NCBI RefSeq assembly: GCF_014640555.1
Contig: NZ_BMHE01000033.1
Coordinates: forward strand, 1-64,000
DNA length: 64,000 nt
From: Paenibacillus marchantiophytorum
GTDB taxonomy: Bacteria > Bacillota > Bacilli > Paenibacillales > NBRC-103111
Direction of reading: 5' to 3'
Positions 33,708 to 42,861 of this stretch are shown here, piece by piece. Both the position numbers and the translations under genes were made by a program. Under the pieces are notes generated by a model. The model searched no databases. It was not told the DNA's origin and worked only from the letters and a program-made list of their open reading frames with translations. The stretch's first letter is position 1, and each line of letters opens with the position of its first letter.

Positions 33708-34934
33708 ATGCTAGAGCAAGGTAGCTTTACTGTCGTGCCAGAGGGCACGGTTACGACGCCGAAAGGCTTTCGTGCAGGCGGTCTGCACTGTGGATTGAAG
33801 AAGACGGAGCGCTATGATTTGGGCGCAATCGTCTGTGAAGTGCCAGCGGCAGCGGCGGGTGTGTACACGCTGAACGCATTCCAGGCGGCGCCGCTTCGCG
33901 TGACGCAAGAAAGCATCGCCCACAGCGGCAAGCTGCAGGCGATGATCGTCAACAGCGGCAACGCCAATGCGTGCACCGGCGAGCAAGGCGAGCAGGACGC
34001 GCGTGCGATGCGCGCCGCCAGCGCGAAGGCGCTAGGCGTGGCGGAGCATCACGTCGGCGTGACGAGCACTGGCGTCATCGGCGAGTTATTGCCGATGGGC
34101 AAAGTTCTTAGCGGCATCGAGCAGCTGCCGGGCCGTGTGAAAGCAGACGGCGGCGAAGACTTCTGCCAATCGATCCTGACAACGGATCTTACGCAGAAGA
34201 TGACGTGTGTCCGTGTTGTGGTGGGCGGCAAGGAAGTCCATATTGCCGGGGCAGCCAAGGGTTCGGGGATGATTCACCCGAACATGGCGACGATGCTCGG
34301 TTTCATGACAACCGATGCGCCGATTGAGAGCGTACACCTGCAGCAATTGCTGAGCAGGATTACGGACAGCACCTTCAACATGATCACCGTTGACGGAGAC
34401 ACAAGCACCAACGACATGGTCGTGGTGATGGCTAGCGGGCTGGCCGGCGGCGAAGCTTTGAATCCGGAGCATCCGGATTGGGAAGCGTTCGCGGCAGGGT
34501 TCCAGTACGTTGGCGAATACCTCGCCAAAGCGATTGCGCGCGACGGCGAAGGCGCGACGAAGCTGATCGAGACGACGGTCATCGGCGCAGAGAGCGAAGA
34601 TGCGGCTCGCAAGATCGTTAAGTCGATCATCGGATCGAGCTTGGTGAAGTCGGCTGTTTATGGAGCTGACGCGAACTGGGGTCGGATCATTGCGGCAGTC
34701 GGATACTCCGGTCAGCCGGTGAACGTAAACACGGTCGATATTCGCCTTGGCGATATCGCGGTGTTGGAGCAGTCTCGTCCAGTGAAGTTTGACGAGGAAG
34801 CGGCGCTTGCTTATTTGAAAACAGACACGATTCAAATTCACGTGAATTTGCATATGGGCACTGGCAAGGCAACAGGCTGGGGCTGCGATTTGACATATGA
34901 TTATGTGCGGATCAATGCGGCTTATCGCACATAA
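33708..34934 (+). CDS. argJ: bifunctional ornithine acetyltransferase / N-acetylglutamate synthase
   Basis: Protein of 408 residues that recycles the acetyl group from N-acetylornithine to glutamate, and may also use acetyl-CoA. The precursor self-cleaves before Thr195 in the motif HPNMATMLGFM, leaving alpha and beta chains. Other family blocks are VNSGNANACTGEQG and TVDGDTSTNDM. With argJ present, a separate argA/argE route is not required. The coding sequence is distinctly more G+C-rich than its neighbours over roughly 33.85-34.6 kb. The start follows GATAGGTGAAG. Confidence 0.96.
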   Translation: MLEQGSFTVVPEGTVTTPKGFRAGGLHCGLKKTERYDLGAIVCEVPAAAAGVYTLNAFQAAPLRVTQESIAHSGKLQAMIVNSGNANACTGEQGEQDARAMRAASAKALGVAEHHVGVTSTGVIGELLPMGKVLSGIEQLPGRVKADGGEDFCQSILTTDLTQKMTCVRVVVGGKEVHIAGAAKGSGMIHPNMATMLGFMTTDAPIESVHLQQLLSRITDSTFNMITVDGDTSTNDMVVVMASGLAGGEALNPEHPDWEAFAAGFQYVGEYLAKAIARDGEGATKLIETTVIGAESEDAARKIVKSIIGSSLVKSAVYGADANWGRIIAAVGYSGQPVNVNTVDIRLGDIAVLEQSRPVKFDEEAALAYLKTDTIQIHVNLHMGTGKATGWGCDLTYDYVRINAAYRT

Positions 34935-34958
34935 GGAAGCAAAGGGGAACGAACGGCT

Positions 34959-35750
34959 GTGAAGAACAATTGCTTTGTGATGAAATGCGGCGGGAGTACG
35001 CTTGCGGCTTTACCGTCCAGCTTTTTTGAAGATATGCGTCAGCTTCAGGAGGAAGGTATCGTGACTGTCATCGTACACGGCGGCGGTCCGGCAATCTCTG
35101 AGACGCTTGGGAAGCTCGGTATTGAGTCAGGATTCGTGAACGGTCTGCGGGTGACGAGTGAAGCGGTGTTGGACGTTGTGGAGATGGTGCTTTCCGGCCA
35201 GATCAATAAGGAAATCGTTCGCCGTATTCAATTGACGGGTGCAGCAGCGCTCGGATTGTCCGGTGTAGATGGACATTTGATCGAAGCGAAGCCGGTGGCG
35301 AATAGTCACGAGGTAGGTCTGGTTGGCGATGTAACCAAGGTTAACGCTGAGTTGATTCAAGGAATCGTGAATATGGGCTATATTCCGGTCATTGCACCGG
35401 TTGGACTTGGCGCAGATGGCGGACAGCGTTACAACATTAATGCGGATACGGCAGCAGGAGCTGTTGCATCTCATCTCGGTGTGGAGCAGATGGTTGTTGT
35501 GACAGACGTTCCAGGCATCATGAGTACGGTGGACGGCGAGAAGCAGGTGCTGCCGGTTGTAAGTGTAGCAGAGATTGAAGACATGATCGTGAGCGGTGAG
35601 ATCTACGGGGGCATGATCCCTAAGGTCCGCGCAGCGATTGCTTGTATACAGGGTAAGGTGCAGGAAGTTGTTATCGTGAATGGTTCTGAGCCGAATGTGC
35701 TGAGTAAAGTGCTGAAGGGCACTGGCATTGGTACGCGGATTGTGCGTTAG
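34959..35750 (+). CDS. argB: acetylglutamate kinase
   Basis: Second step of arginine synthesis, phosphorylating N-acetylglutamate; 263 residues. Amino acid kinase fold with VMKCGGST near the N-terminus, HGGGPAIS (about 48-55) and NINADTAAGAVASHLG (about 162-177). No N-terminal extension of the arginine-inhibited hexameric type is seen. The start is a GTG at 34959 after AAAGGGGA. It is followed by a 113-bp tandem repeat array before argD. Confidence 0.96.
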   Translation: MKNNCFVMKCGGSTLAALPSSFFEDMRQLQEEGIVTVIVHGGGPAISETLGKLGIESGFVNGLRVTSEAVLDVVEMVLSGQINKEIVRRIQLTGAAALGLSGVDGHLIEAKPVANSHEVGLVGDVTKVNAELIQGIVNMGYIPVIAPVGLGADGGQRYNINADTAAGAVASHLGVEQMVVVTDVPGIMSTVDGEKQVLPVVSVAEIEDMIVSGEIYGGMIPKVRAAIACIQGKVQEVVIVNGSEPNVLSKVLKGTGIGTRIVR

Positions 35751-35753
35751 CAG

Positions 35754-36105
35754 GAATTTCGCGCTTAAAGTGTGCGAATCCACGCTTTGGGCGAGACGCG
35801 AGAGTCCGTAAGGCTGATTTACAGCGTTAACATAGGCGAATGGCTGAATTTGGATGGGTTAAGACTGAATTTCGCGCTTAAAGTGAGCGAATACACGCTT
35901 TAGGCGAGACGCGAGAGTCCGTAAGGCTGATTTACAGCGTTAACATAGGCGAATGGCTGAATTTGGATGGGTTAAGGCTGAATTTCGCGTTTAAAGTGAG
36001 CGAATCCACGCTTTGTGCGGGATGCAAGGGGCCATAAGGCTGATTTACAGCGTTAACACAGACGAACAGCAGAATTTAGATGCGTTAAGGCTGAATTTCG
36101 CGCTT
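35754..36105. repeat. 113-bp tandem repeat, three copies plus a partial fourth
   Basis: Units begin with GAATTTCGCG at 35754, 35867, 35980 and 36093, an exact 113-base period. Copies one and two are nearly identical, copy three has diverged, and copy four stops after GAATTTCGCGCTT. Within unit one, AAAGTGTG and CACGCTTT can form a hairpin. No open reading frame is convincing. The array occupies most of the argB-argD gap. Confidence 0.9.
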
Positions 36106-36139
36106 GCGCACTGAAATAACCACTAAGGAGGGAATGTAC

Positions 36140-37336
36140 ATGACAGAAACGGGAAAAAGCTCGCTCTTTCCAACTTACGCCAGATATCCGATTACATTGG
36201 TGAAGGGGGAAGGCAGCCGACTGTGGGATGACACAGGCAAGGAGTACATCGATCTGATGAGCGGCATCGCGGTGACGAACCTCGGACACGCGCCTCAAGC
36301 GGTGAAGGAGAAGCTAATTAAACAGCTGGATCAGCTTTGGCATGTGAGCAATCTTTTTCATATTCCGAATCAGGAGAAGCTGGCTACTTTGCTTACGGAC
36401 AACAGCTGTGCGGACGCGGTATTTTTCTGTTCCACGGGTGCGGAAGCGAATGAGGCGGCAATCAAGTTAGCGCGTCGCTACTCGCAGAAGGTGCTGAACA
36501 ATGGTCGGTATGAGATTATCACGTTCAACATGTCGTTCCACGGACGTACGCTGGCTACACTGACCGCTACAGGTCAGGAGAAAGTGAAGGAAGGCTTCCA
36601 TCCGCTTCCTGGCGGTTTCGTTTATGCGCCTTATAACGATATCGAGGCTGTACGCAGTCTCGTGAATGATAAAACATGTGCGATCATGCTCGAAATGGTG
36701 CAAGGCGAAGGCGGCGTTCTGCCGGCCGATCCGGAATTCGTGACGCAGATTGCTGAGCTTTGCAAACAAGAGAATTTGCTGTTAATTGTGGATGAAATCC
36801 AAACAGGTATCGGACGCACGGGCAAATTATTCGCGTATGAGCACTACGGCGTGGAGCCGGATATTTTCACCTTGGCCAAAGGTCTTGGCGGTGGTTTCCC
36901 GATTGGTGCTATGCTTGGCAAGGCGCATTTGGCTGAAGCTTTCAGCGCTGGCAGTCACGGCTCGACGTTTGGTGGAACACCGATTGCGACTGCGGCGGCT
37001 CATGCGGCTTTGGACACGATTATTTCGGAGAAATTGTCTGAACGTGCAGCCGAGTTAGGCGAGTACACGGTGAAGAAGCTGGAAAGCAAGCTGGCCGGCA
37101 ATCCATTAATCGCGAAGATTCGCGGCGTTGGACTTCTTATCGGCATCGAATGTACACAACCAGCTGGAGACATTATCAGCGAGATTCACAAACAAGGTGT
37201 GCTGGTTATTCCGGCAGGGCCGAACGTGATTCGTTTGGTGCCGGCTTTGACGATACCGCAAGCAGATTTAGATCAAGCACTCGACGTAGTGTGCGGTGTC
37301 CTCTCCCAGAAGGCATCGACCATCAGCAGCATTTAG
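36140..37336 (+). CDS. argD: acetylornithine aminotransferase
   Basis: PLP enzyme of 398 residues that converts N-acetylglutamate semialdehyde to N-acetylornithine. Fold-type I features are [19 protein letters not shown], the cofactor Asp in [14 protein letters not shown] and the Schiff-base Lys in [15 protein letters not shown] (about residue 247). Start 36140 is chosen because AAGGAGGG (36125-36132) gives 7-base spacing; an ATG at 36134 and an upstream open frame are less likely. It may also act in lysine synthesis as a succinyl-DAP aminotransferase, which the sequence cannot show. Confidence 0.95.
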   Translation: MTETGKSSLFPTYARYPITLVKGEGSRLWDDTGKEYIDLMSGIAVTNLGHAPQAVKEKLIKQLDQLWHVSNLFHIPNQEKLATLLTDNSCADAVFFCSTGAEANEAAIKLARRYSQKVLNNGRYEIITFNMSFHGRTLATLTATGQEKVKEGFHPLPGGFVYAPYNDIEAVRSLVNDKTCAIMLEMVQGEGGVLPADPEFVTQIAELCKQENLLLIVDEIQTGIGRTGKLFAYEHYGVEPDIFTLAKGLGGGFPIGAMLGKAHLAEAFSAGSHGSTFGGTPIATAAAHAALDTIISEKLSERAAELGEYTVKKLESKLAGNPLIAKIRGVGLLIGIECTQPAGDIISEIHKQGVLVIPAGPNVIRLVPALTIPQADLDQALDVVCGVLSQKASTISSI

Positions 37337-37366
37337 ACAGAGTTAAACGTAGAGAGGTTGGATGAA

Positions 37367-38326
37367 ATGAATAGTACCTTACAAGAAGAAATGGCTGCCC
37401 AACTGAAGGGCAAAGATTTTCTTGCTTTGGTTGATTATACACCGGAAGAAATCGAATACTTGATTCACTATGGCATCGAGCTTAAACGCAAGCAGAAGGC
37501 CAGAGAGCCTCACGCTGTTTTAGCGGGTAAAACGCTGGGGATGATTTTCGAGAAATCATCGACGCGTACGCGTGTATCTTTCGAAGTCGGGATGTACCAG
37601 CTCGGAGGTCAGGCGTTATTTTTAAGCAAAAATGACCTGCAGCTTGGACGCGGAGAAACCGTTTGGGATACAGCGCAAACGTTGTCGCGTTACCTGGACG
37701 GCATTATGATTCGTACGTACGAGCATCGTAAAGTGATCGATCTTGCGCGTGGATCAACGGTTCCAGTTATCAATGGGCTGACTGATTATGCGCACCCTTG
37801 CCAAGTGATGGCCGATTATCAAACGGTTCTGGAGAAAAAAGGCCGCTTGAAAGGGATCAAGGTTGCTTACATCGGTGATGGCAACAATATGGTTCATTCC
37901 CTGATGATGGGCGCGAGCAAATTGGGCATGGACTTCGCGATTGCTTCACCGGAAGGGTATGACCCGGACCAGGAAGTAATCCAGATTTCCAAGGAAAATG
38001 CTGCGCAATCCGGCGGCAGCGTGCTGCTTACGCGCGATCCGCGCGAAGCGATTGAGAATGCCGATATCGTCTATACCGACGTATGGGCAAGCATGGGCTT
38101 TGAAGCGGAGCAGCAGGAACGCGAAGTCGCTTTCAAAAATTTCCAAATCAACGAAGCACTGGTGAAGTATGCGAAACAAGATTACTTGTTCATGCACTGC
38201 TTGCCTGCCCACCGTGGGGAAGAAGTGAGCGAGGGCGTCATTGATGGCGCGCATTCGATCATTTTTGACCAAGCAGAGAATCGTCTTCATGCGCAAAAGG
38301 CTATTATGGCCGCGACAATGATATAA
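37367..38326 (+). CDS. argF: ornithine carbamoyltransferase
   Basis: Makes citrulline from ornithine and carbamoyl phosphate; 319 residues. The carbamoyl-phosphate loop EKSSTRTRVSFE (about 62-73), DYAHPCQ and the ornithine-binding HCLPAHRGEEV near the C-terminus are all present. ATG 37367 is preferred because the TTG at 37358 abuts the ribosome binding site GAGAGG. The assignment to the anabolic enzyme rests on its place between argD and argG. No carbamoyl phosphate synthase gene (carAB) is in this window. Confidence 0.95.
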   Translation: MNSTLQEEMAAQLKGKDFLALVDYTPEEIEYLIHYGIELKRKQKAREPHAVLAGKTLGMIFEKSSTRTRVSFEVGMYQLGGQALFLSKNDLQLGRGETVWDTAQTLSRYLDGIMIRTYEHRKVIDLARGSTVPVINGLTDYAHPCQVMADYQTVLEKKGRLKGIKVAYIGDGNNMVHSLMMGASKLGMDFAIASPEGYDPDQEVIQISKENAAQSGGSVLLTRDPREAIENADIVYTDVWASMGFEAEQQEREVAFKNFQINEALVKYAKQDYLFMHCLPAHRGEEVSEGVIDGAHSIIFDQAENRLHAQKAIMAATMI

Positions 38327-38369
38327 TTGCTAGCAATCAGCAGAATTAGAAACGGAGAGATTAGTAGAC

Positions 38370-39608
38370 ATGGCTAAGGAAAAAATCGTACTCGCTTATT
38401 CCGGCGGACTGGATACATCGGTAATTTTGAAATGGTTAAAAGAGACTTACGACGCGGAAATTATCGCTTTCACAGCGGATATCGGGCAAAAAGATGAGCT
38501 CGACGGTCTGGAAGAAAAAGCGCTGAAAACCGGCGCATCCAAAATCTACATCGATGACCTGCGCGATGAATTCGCGAAGGATTTCATCAACACGATGTTC
38601 CAAGCGGGTGCTCTCTATGAAGGGCAATACCTGCTCGGCACGAGCATTGCGCGTCCGTTGATCGCGAAGCGCATGGTCGAGATCGCCCGCGCTGAAGGCG
38701 CAACAGCGATTGCGCATGGCGCAACCGGCAAAGGGAACGACCAAGTGCGCTTCGAACTTACAGCAGCGGCGCTGGCGCCTGAGCTGTCCGTTATCGCGCC
38801 TTGGCGTTTGGAACAATTCCGCGAGGAGTTCCCAGGCCGCGCAGAGATGATCGCCTATGCCGAGAAGCATGGCATTCCGGTAACGGCATCGGCGGCGAAG
38901 CCGTATTCCACAGACCGCAACCTGCTGCACATCTCCTTCGAGAGCGGCATGTTGGAGGATCCTTGGTTCGATGCTGCGCATGACGACAACAAAGGCATGT
39001 ACGTCTTGAGCGTAGCCCCAGAAGACGCTCCGAATGAAGCGGAATACATTGAGCTTGAGTTCGATAAAGGTGACTGTGTGGCTATCAACGGAGCCACATT
39101 GACTCCGCTGCAAGTGATGGAAACCTTGAATGAAATCGGCGGCAAGCACGGCATTGGTCGTGTGGATATGGTGGAAAACCGTTTCGTTGGCATGAAGAGC
39201 CGCGGCGTGTACGAAACTCCGGGCGGTACGATCCTCTTCACGGCTCACCGCAAAATGGAATCCCTCACAATGGACCGTGATGTGATGCACCTTCGTGATT
39301 CCTTGATTACGAAATATGCGACACTGGTCTACAACGGCTTCTGGTTTGCGCCGGAGCGTTTGGCGATCCAAGCGCTTGTGGCAGAAAGCCAAAAGAACGT
39401 TTCAGGTACAGTGCGTTTGAAACTATACAAAGGCAATGTAATCGGCGCTGGCGTCAAAAGCCCAGTATCCCTATACAACCCAGATATTGCAACGATGGAA
39501 GCAGATCCGACGAAAGCATACGATCAAGGCGACGCAACTGGTTTCATCCGCTTGAACGCGCTTCGTTTGAAAGTATCTTCCGGCGTGGAGCAAAACGCGA
39601 AGAAATAA
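38370..39608 (+). CDS. argG: argininosuccinate synthase
   Basis: Joins citrulline and aspartate using ATP; 412 residues. The P-loop [15 protein letters not shown] is at residues 9-23, [13 protein letters not shown] near 117-129 and the conserved [10 protein letters not shown] near 285. Ends in a Lys-rich tail. The ribosome binding site is ACGGAGAG. A hairpin without a good T tail separates it from argH. Confidence 0.97.
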   Translation: MAKEKIVLAYSGGLDTSVILKWLKETYDAEIIAFTADIGQKDELDGLEEKALKTGASKIYIDDLRDEFAKDFINTMFQAGALYEGQYLLGTSIARPLIAKRMVEIARAEGATAIAHGATGKGNDQVRFELTAAALAPELSVIAPWRLEQFREEFPGRAEMIAYAEKHGIPVTASAAKPYSTDRNLLHISFESGMLEDPWFDAAHDDNKGMYVLSVAPEDAPNEAEYIELEFDKGDCVAINGATLTPLQVMETLNEIGGKHGIGRVDMVENRFVGMKSRGVYETPGGTILFTAHRKMESLTMDRDVMHLRDSLITKYATLVYNGFWFAPERLAIQALVAESQKNVSGTVRLKLYKGNVIGAGVKSPVSLYNPDIATMEADPTKAYDQGDATGFIRLNALRLKVSSGVEQNAKK

Positions 39609-39623
39609 GTTCGCAGTCTTTCA

Positions 39624-39654
39624 AGGGCTTTCCCACTGTGGAAAGCCTTTGGGC
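39624..39654 (+). terminator. weak hairpin between argG and argH
   Basis: GGCTTTCC and GGAAAGCC arms around a six-base loop, followed only by TTTGGG. It may attenuate or stabilise rather than terminate. Confidence 0.4.
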
Positions 39655-39680
39655 TGTCTATTTGAGAGGGGTAGTGCAAC

Positions 39681-41096
39681 GTGTCAAAGCTTTGGGGTGG
39701 ACGATTTACGAAGCAAACCGACCAATTGGTCGAAGAATATACAGCATCGATTACATTTGATAAAGAGTTGGCTGAGGAAGATATTCAAGGCAGTTTGGCG
39801 CATGTGACGATGCTGGGCAAATGCGGTATTTTGCCTGCTGAAGACGTAGAGAAGATCAAAGACGGCCTGCTGCAAGTTCAAGGCATGATCCGCCGCGGCG
39901 AACTTGAGTACACGATTCAGAATGAAGATATTCATATGAATATCGAGAAAACGTTAATCGACCTGATTGGTCCTGTTGGCGGCAAGCTGCATACGGGCCG
40001 CAGCCGCAACGACCAAGTGGCAACGGATATGCATCTCTACCTGCGCAAGCGGGTTGTCGAGTTTGTTGGGCACCTGATCAAGCTGCAGGAAGCACTGATC
40101 GACCAAGCCAAAAACAACATTGATACGATTGTTCCGGGTTATACGCATCTACAGCGTGCGCAGCCGATCCTCTTCGCACATCACTTGATGGCTTACGTCA
40201 GCATGTTCCAGCGCGACTTGGAGCGCTTGCAGGACAGCTACAAGCGCGTAGATATTTTGCCGCTTGGCGCTGGCGCGCTCGCCGGCACGACGTTCCCGAT
40301 CGACCGCCATTTCGTGGCGGAGCAGCTTGGGTTCGGACGCGTGTACGAGAACTCCCTGGATGCGGTCAGCGACCGCGATTTCATCCTGGAGTTCCTCTCT
40401 AACGCGTCCATGATCATGATGCACCTTTCTCGCTTCAGCGAGGAGATGGTGCTGTGGTCTTCGACCGAGTTCGCCTTCGTCGAGCTCGACGATGCTTTCT
40501 GTACCGGCAGCTCGATCATGCCGCAGAAGAAGAACCCGGACGTGGCGGAGCTCGTCCGCGGCAAAACCGGCCGCGTCTACGGCAACTTGTTCGGTCTGAT
40601 GACCGTGCTCAAGTCGCTGCCGCTGGCCTACAACAAGGACATGCAGGAAGATAAAGAAGGCATGTTCGATACGGTTCGCACCCTGCAAGGGGCGCTGCAA
40701 TTGTTCGCTCCGATGGTCGCTACGATGAAAGTCAATACGGATCGTATGAGACAAGCTGTTAACCAAGACTTCTCCAACGCTACGGATATTGCGGATTACC
40801 TTGTTAACAAAGGCCTGCCTTTCCGCCAAGCGCACGAAGTGATCGGTAAAACAGTTCTGTACTGCATCCAGAACCAAAAATATTTGCTCGACATGAGCAT
40901 CGAGGAATTCAAAACGTTCTCCGAACTGTTCGAATCCGATATTTATCAAGTTTTGCAACCGGAGCAAGTGGTCAATGCGCGTAATGTCTTTGGTGGAACA
41001 GCAAGCAACCAAGTGACAGAAGCGATTGCTCGCGCGGAGCAAGTTTTGGTTCAATCCAACGAGTGGCTGCGAGCTTTTCTAGAAAAAAGCAAATAA
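39681..41096 (+). CDS. argH: argininosuccinate lyase
   Basis: Last step of arginine synthesis, releasing fumarate; 471 residues. The fumarase/aspartase-superfamily signature [12 protein letters not shown] is at about 277-288, with [16 protein letters not shown] (about 108) and TVPGYTHLQ-type substrate loop ([13 protein letters not shown], about 153). The start is a GTG at 39681 after GAGAGGGG. The middle is G+C-rich, giving a long antisense open frame that is only a codon-bias shadow. Confidence 0.97.
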   Translation: MSKLWGGRFTKQTDQLVEEYTASITFDKELAEEDIQGSLAHVTMLGKCGILPAEDVEKIKDGLLQVQGMIRRGELEYTIQNEDIHMNIEKTLIDLIGPVGGKLHTGRSRNDQVATDMHLYLRKRVVEFVGHLIKLQEALIDQAKNNIDTIVPGYTHLQRAQPILFAHHLMAYVSMFQRDLERLQDSYKRVDILPLGAGALAGTTFPIDRHFVAEQLGFGRVYENSLDAVSDRDFILEFLSNASMIMMHLSRFSEEMVLWSSTEFAFVELDDAFCTGSSIMPQKKNPDVAELVRGKTGRVYGNLFGLMTVLKSLPLAYNKDMQEDKEGMFDTVRTLQGALQLFAPMVATMKVNTDRMRQAVNQDFSNATDIADYLVNKGLPFRQAHEVIGKTVLYCIQNQKYLLDMSIEEFKTFSELFESDIYQVLQPEQVVNARNVFGGTASNQVTEAIARAEQVLVQSNEWLRAFLEKSK

Positions 41097-41098
41097 AC

Positions 41099-41142
41099 AA
41101 AAGCCTTCAAACTCATCGGTTTCGATGGGAATGAAGGCTTTA
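41099..41142. terminator. bidirectional terminator between argH and the DUF4097 gene
   Basis: AAAGCCTTCA pairs with TGAAGGCTTT, with an inner CATCGG/CGATG stem. T runs occur on both strands, serving the convergent genes. Confidence 0.8.
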
Positions 41143-41145
41143 TTA

Positions 41146-42042
41146 TTAGTTGTTGGTTACTGAGATGGAACCCGTATCGGTTTGAACTTTCACTTGTTTG
41201 CTGCCATCACCGATGGAACCTTTGGCCGAATGACGCCCACTATTCTCGTTGCGCTCCATATTGACACCTGGGATAGTTAGATTAACATTGCCTATATCCG
41301 ATCTTAAATCAAAACTTGCGTTCTTCGGAGCGGGATCCAATCTAAGGCGAATGCTGCCTACGTCCGATTGCAGCGAAACGGAATCACCGATATCGTTTAA
41401 TTTCGCTGTGATACTACCGGTATCTGTTCTTAAAGCCACATTGCCCTGACCATTGTCGACGGTAATGCTTCCTGTATCCGTTCGTAGATTAAGCTGCTTT
41501 CCTTCATAACGGTCTATTGAAATATTGCCTGTATCTGTGGATGCTTCCAAGCTTGCCGCTTTGATTTCTTTGAGATGAATAGCTCCTGTATCGGAAGAAA
41601 TGGTGATAGCTTTGAACATTTTATCGGGAAGGGAGATTTCTGTTTTTAGCTGTTTGCCGCGACTGGCAATCAGGCTTTTTAGCTCGGACAAACTAATGCC
41701 AATATTAATTTGATTTTTTTTATGCGTAGCAACATTTACCCGCCACACGTTATTTCCTTCCGTAGCTGCATCAATGACGCAATCTTGGGCAGCCTTTTCC
41801 CCTACTGTTCCTACCAAGTGCACTTTAATTTCATCGGAATTGCTCGGAACAAAGGTGATCCCGGAGATATCATTTTGGAGAATTAACGTATCGATGTTAG
41901 CGGCGGAAATTTTCTTTTCGATATCGATGTTGACTATTCCCTCGTTCAGGTCGACGCTTTTGAAAGAGACAGCTGCTCCAATAAGCCCAATGGCCAAGCA
42001 GGCAAAACCAATCAGCAAGAAAAATTTAGGTCCACGTTTCAT
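41146..42042 (-). CDS. DUF4097 family membrane-anchored beta-repeat protein
   Basis: Protein of 298 residues with an N-terminal membrane anchor (FFLLIGFACLAIGLIGAAVSF) and an extracytoplasmic beta-helix-like domain. The domain repeats S/T-D-T-G-S/A/N-I about seven times (SSDTGAI, STDTGNI, RTDTGSI twice, QSDVGSI, RSDIGNV, QTDTGSI), the hallmark of DUF4097. Such proteins are usually downstream of a HAAS/DUF1700 protein and linked to envelope-stress sensing, though the biochemical function is unknown. The start lies 3 bases after the stop of the upstream HAAS gene, so the two are co-translated. Confidence 0.88.
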   Translation of the reverse strand: MKRGPKFFLLIGFACLAIGLIGAAVSFKSVDLNEGIVNIDIEKKISAANIDTLILQNDISGITFVPSNSDEIKVHLVGTVGEKAAQDCVIDAATEGNNVWRVNVATHKKNQINIGISLSELKSLIASRGKQLKTEISLPDKMFKAITISSDTGAIHLKEIKAASLEASTDTGNISIDRYEGKQLNLRTDTGSITVDNGQGNVALRTDTGSITAKLNDIGDSVSLQSDVGSIRLRLDPAPKNASFDLRSDIGNVNLTIPGVNMERNENSGRHSAKGSIGDGSKQVKVQTDTGSISVTNN

Positions 42043-42045
42043 GGC

Positions 42046-42771
42046 TTACGCCCCCTTTATCAATTTGGCATTGAATTGGATATAGGTCCAAGTGAGTTTG
42101 AAGAATACTTTGAACAGCCAGGAGCTGAACGTCGTTAGAATGATTCCCAAGCCAAACAAAGCGAGCATGGCAAATCCGATAAAGCGCATATCGTTGTCGA
42201 AGGCTCCCGTAAAGGTAGTGAGAACTTCGATGATGGGTGCGATAATTAGCGCAAAGCCTGCAACAAATAACGCGATCAAGGTCGCGAATATACCGAACCA
42301 GGGTCCAACGATGAAGATAAGGTTGAAGAAACCAAGCCCAATGCTGACGATAATCGCCTTAATTCCCGTCTCTGGCTTCACCGGATAAGGATGGGGGGCA
42401 TTATTTGCATACGGGTTCGTTTGATAAGGCGGCGTATACGGCGGAAATCCGTTCGTTTCAGGGGCCTTGGTAGGTGCCGGTGGTGGTGTTGGTACTGATA
42501 TTGGCTCCTGCTTGGTATATGCCTTCTTCTCTACGGGCTCAGTGAATGTGCTGCCTGATGGCTCCTTTTGGCTGCTTGGCGCTTCCTTCTGCCCATCCCA
42601 CTGAGGTACGCGCGGGTAGCCTAGCGATTGAGCTACATCGTCCTCCTGTTTCCCGTTTTCAAGTGCTTTTTGAAATAATTCTTCATAGACAGACAATATA
42701 TTTTGGCGCTCCTTCTCGGGAAGTCCACGCAGTCGATAGTTTAATTCTTTGAAATAATCGATTTTACTCAT
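42046..42771 (-). CDS. HAAS-domain (DUF1700) membrane protein
   Basis: Protein of 241 residues. The first 60 residues form the helical HAAS domain (MSKIDYFKELNYRLRGLPEKE, then ILSVYEELFQKALENGK and DVAQSLGYP). A Pro-rich linker (about 65-125) leads to three or four transmembrane segments (for example FFNLIFIVGPWFGIFATLIAL). HAAS domains normally interact with a PadR-type regulator encoded next door. No padR-like gene is present here; the next gene upstream on this strand is VanW-like and is separated by a terminator. Confidence 0.88.
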   Translation of the reverse strand: MSKIDYFKELNYRLRGLPEKERQNILSVYEELFQKALENGKQEDDVAQSLGYPRVPQWDGQKEAPSSQKEPSGSTFTEPVEKKAYTKQEPISVPTPPPAPTKAPETNGFPPYTPPYQTNPYANNAPHPYPVKPETGIKAIIVSIGLGFFNLIFIVGPWFGIFATLIALFVAGFALIIAPIIEVLTTFTGAFDNDMRFIGFAMLALFGLGIILTTFSSWLFKVFFKLTWTYIQFNAKLIKGA

Positions 42772-42812
42772 CGTCTAACCTCCTGTTTGCTATTCCGTAC
42801 TCTCATCATAAT

Positions 42813-42848
42813 AAAAAAAAGTCATAGTGACGTAGTAACTACAGTCAC
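42813..42848 (-). terminator. rho-independent terminator of the VanW gene (minus strand)
   Basis: On the minus strand GTGAC and GTCAC arms with an inner GTAGT/ACTAC are followed by TATGAC and eight T residues. Confidence 0.6.
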
Positions 42849-42861
42849 ATGACCTTAGTAA

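Noticed and set aside
35754-36105. CRISPR array or coding repeat
   Set aside because: Units are contiguous 113-base tandem copies with no unique spacers, and no frame runs through them.
40149-41054. 301-codon open frame antisense to argH
   Set aside because: It is a shadow of the G+C-rich argH codons; argH carries all catalytic motifs and the antisense frame has no ribosome binding site or protein-like composition. The same holds for antisense frames in argG (38436-39392) and argJ (34086-34853).
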